DNA of 8,783 nt from an uncultured Pedobacter sp. (lineage in GTDB: Bacteria > Bacteroidota > Bacteroidia > Sphingobacteriales > Sphingobacteriaceae): assembly GCA_946478755.1 (NCBI GenBank), contig CAMLDJ010000231.1, positions 1 to 8,783 on the forward strand, read 5' to 3'. The notes under the pieces were generated by a model. That model made no database searches. It had not been told where the DNA came from and saw nothing but the letters and a program-made list of their open reading frames with translations. This document shows, one piece after another, positions 8,173 through 8,783 of this stretch. Positions within the stretch are counted from its first letter, which is position 1, and each line of letters begins with the position of its first letter. The position numbers were made by a program, and so were the translations under genes.

Positions 8173-8783
8173 ATGATGAAATCTACTCCTTGTCTTTCTT
8201 TTAAGAAAATCCTGGCCGGAACCTTGTTGCTTTGCTATTGTTATACCTGTATACAGGCTCAGGATCTAGAGTCGGTAGCTATTTTAACGCCCTCACCAAA
8301 GCCCGAGCCCCGTATTAACGGCCCAAAAGTGTTTGGCGTCCGTCCTGGCCATCCCATTCTGTTTACCATTCCTGTATCAGGAAACAGACCAATCGCTTTT
8401 TCCGCCAAACCATTGCCCAAAGGAGTTAAGGTAGATCCTAAAACCGGGCGAATTTCCGGGGCAATTGCGAAATCAGGTATTTATATCATAAACGTTGAAG
8501 CTTCCAATTCCCTTGGTAAAACCAATCGTGAATTTAAAATTATTGTAGGAGAAGATATTGCGCTTACACCGCCAATGGGCTGGAACCATTACAATATTTA
8601 TGGCACCAGGATCACCCAGGAACAAGTATGGACGCAGGCAAAAGCCATGGTCAGTACAGGTCTGATCAACTATGGATGGTCGTACATGAACATTGATGAT
8701 GGCTGGCAGGGCAAGCGTGGCGGCAAACATCATGCAATACTTCCAGACAGCAGCCGGTTTCCGGATATGCAGAAATTGGTGGA
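8173..8783 (+). CDS. GH27 family glycosidase, probable alpha-galactosidase (3' end outside window)
   Basis: This is the first 203 codons of a secreted glycoside hydrolase family 27 enzyme; the frame stays open to the window edge. Family knowledge makes alpha-galactosidase the likeliest activity, releasing terminal alpha-galactose; GH27 also includes alpha-N-acetylgalactosaminidases and beta-L-arabinopyranosidases. Residues about 11-29 form a signal peptide ending CIQAQ-D, with no convincing lipobox, so a periplasmic or secreted enzyme is likely. Residues about 48-126 form a putative Ig-like (He_PIG) domain, marked by LPKGVKVDPKTGRISG at 81-96. The (beta/alpha)8 domain begins LTPPMGWNHYNIYG (131-144). 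It includes YMNIDDGWQG (171-180), whose Asp175-Asp176 pair matches the galactose-binding Asp pair of GH27, then FPDMQKLV at the edge. Both catalytic aspartates are expected beyond the window. Tyr140 stands where GH27 enzymes usually have Trp. ATGs at 8173 and 8176 are adjacent; 8173 is used here. No Shine-Dalgarno sequence is visible. Confidence 0.92.
   Translation, partial: MMKSTPCLSFKKILAGTLLLCYCYTCIQAQDLESVAILTPSPKPEPRINGPKVFGVRPGHPILFTIPVSGNRPIAFSAKPLPKGVKVDPKTGRISGAIAKSGIYIINVEASNSLGKTNREFKIIVGEDIALTPPMGWNHYNIYGTRITQEQVWTQAKAMVSTGLINYGWSYMNIDDGWQGKRGGKHHAILPDSSRFPDMQKLV

Noticed and set aside
8473..8733. Open frame on the - strand, 86 codons
   Set aside because: It is antisense to the GH27 gene, whose + strand translation contains the MGWN and IDDGW family motifs.

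Overview
The window looks like part of a polysaccharide utilization locus (PUL) from a Bacteroidota genome, most likely a Sphingobacteriaceae member of the Pedobacter/Mucilaginibacter kind. The evidence is a SusC/SusD pair, Bacteroidota-style lipoproteins, A-rich start regions without clear Shine-Dalgarno sequences, and a SusC that opens with the MNFY...ILRIMKL leader common on STN-type SusC proteins of that group. The genus is an inference. All five genes lie on the + strand, and the window cuts the last one at its 3' end.

Layout: 28-3558 encodes a SusC-like TonB-dependent receptor with an N-terminal STN signalling domain. 3565-5499 encodes its SusD-like lipoprotein partner. 5528-6784 encodes a lipoprotein with a DUF4959/DUF5126/DUF5000-type architecture. 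6802-8067 encodes a lipoprotein with a DUF4998-type N-terminal half and a C-terminal F5/8 type C (discoidin, CBM32-like) module. The gaps between these four genes are only 6, 28 and 17 nt, so they read as one operon. A 14-bp hairpin (8109-8142) follows. At 8173 a secreted GH27 glycosidase (probable alpha-galactosidase) with an N-terminal Ig-like domain begins and runs off the right edge.

Expected working (family knowledge plus inference): the two downstream lipoproteins and SusD capture a glycan at the cell surface, SusC/SusD imports oligosaccharides using TonB energy, and the GH27 enzyme removes alpha-linked galactose or a similar sugar in the periplasm or outside the cell. The STN domain suggests that substrate-loaded SusC signals to a FecR-type anti-sigma factor and an ECF sigma factor, expected upstream but not in view. 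The substrate cannot be read from this window, but the GH27 enzyme points to a galactose-decorated glycan.

I see no mobile element, CRISPR array, tRNA, rRNA or phage gene. The architecture is a recognisable PUL. The points most worth a second look are two neighbouring lipoproteins that both end in discoidin-like modules, the hairpin between the binding and enzyme genes, and a Trp-to-Tyr change at an active-site position of the GH27 enzyme.
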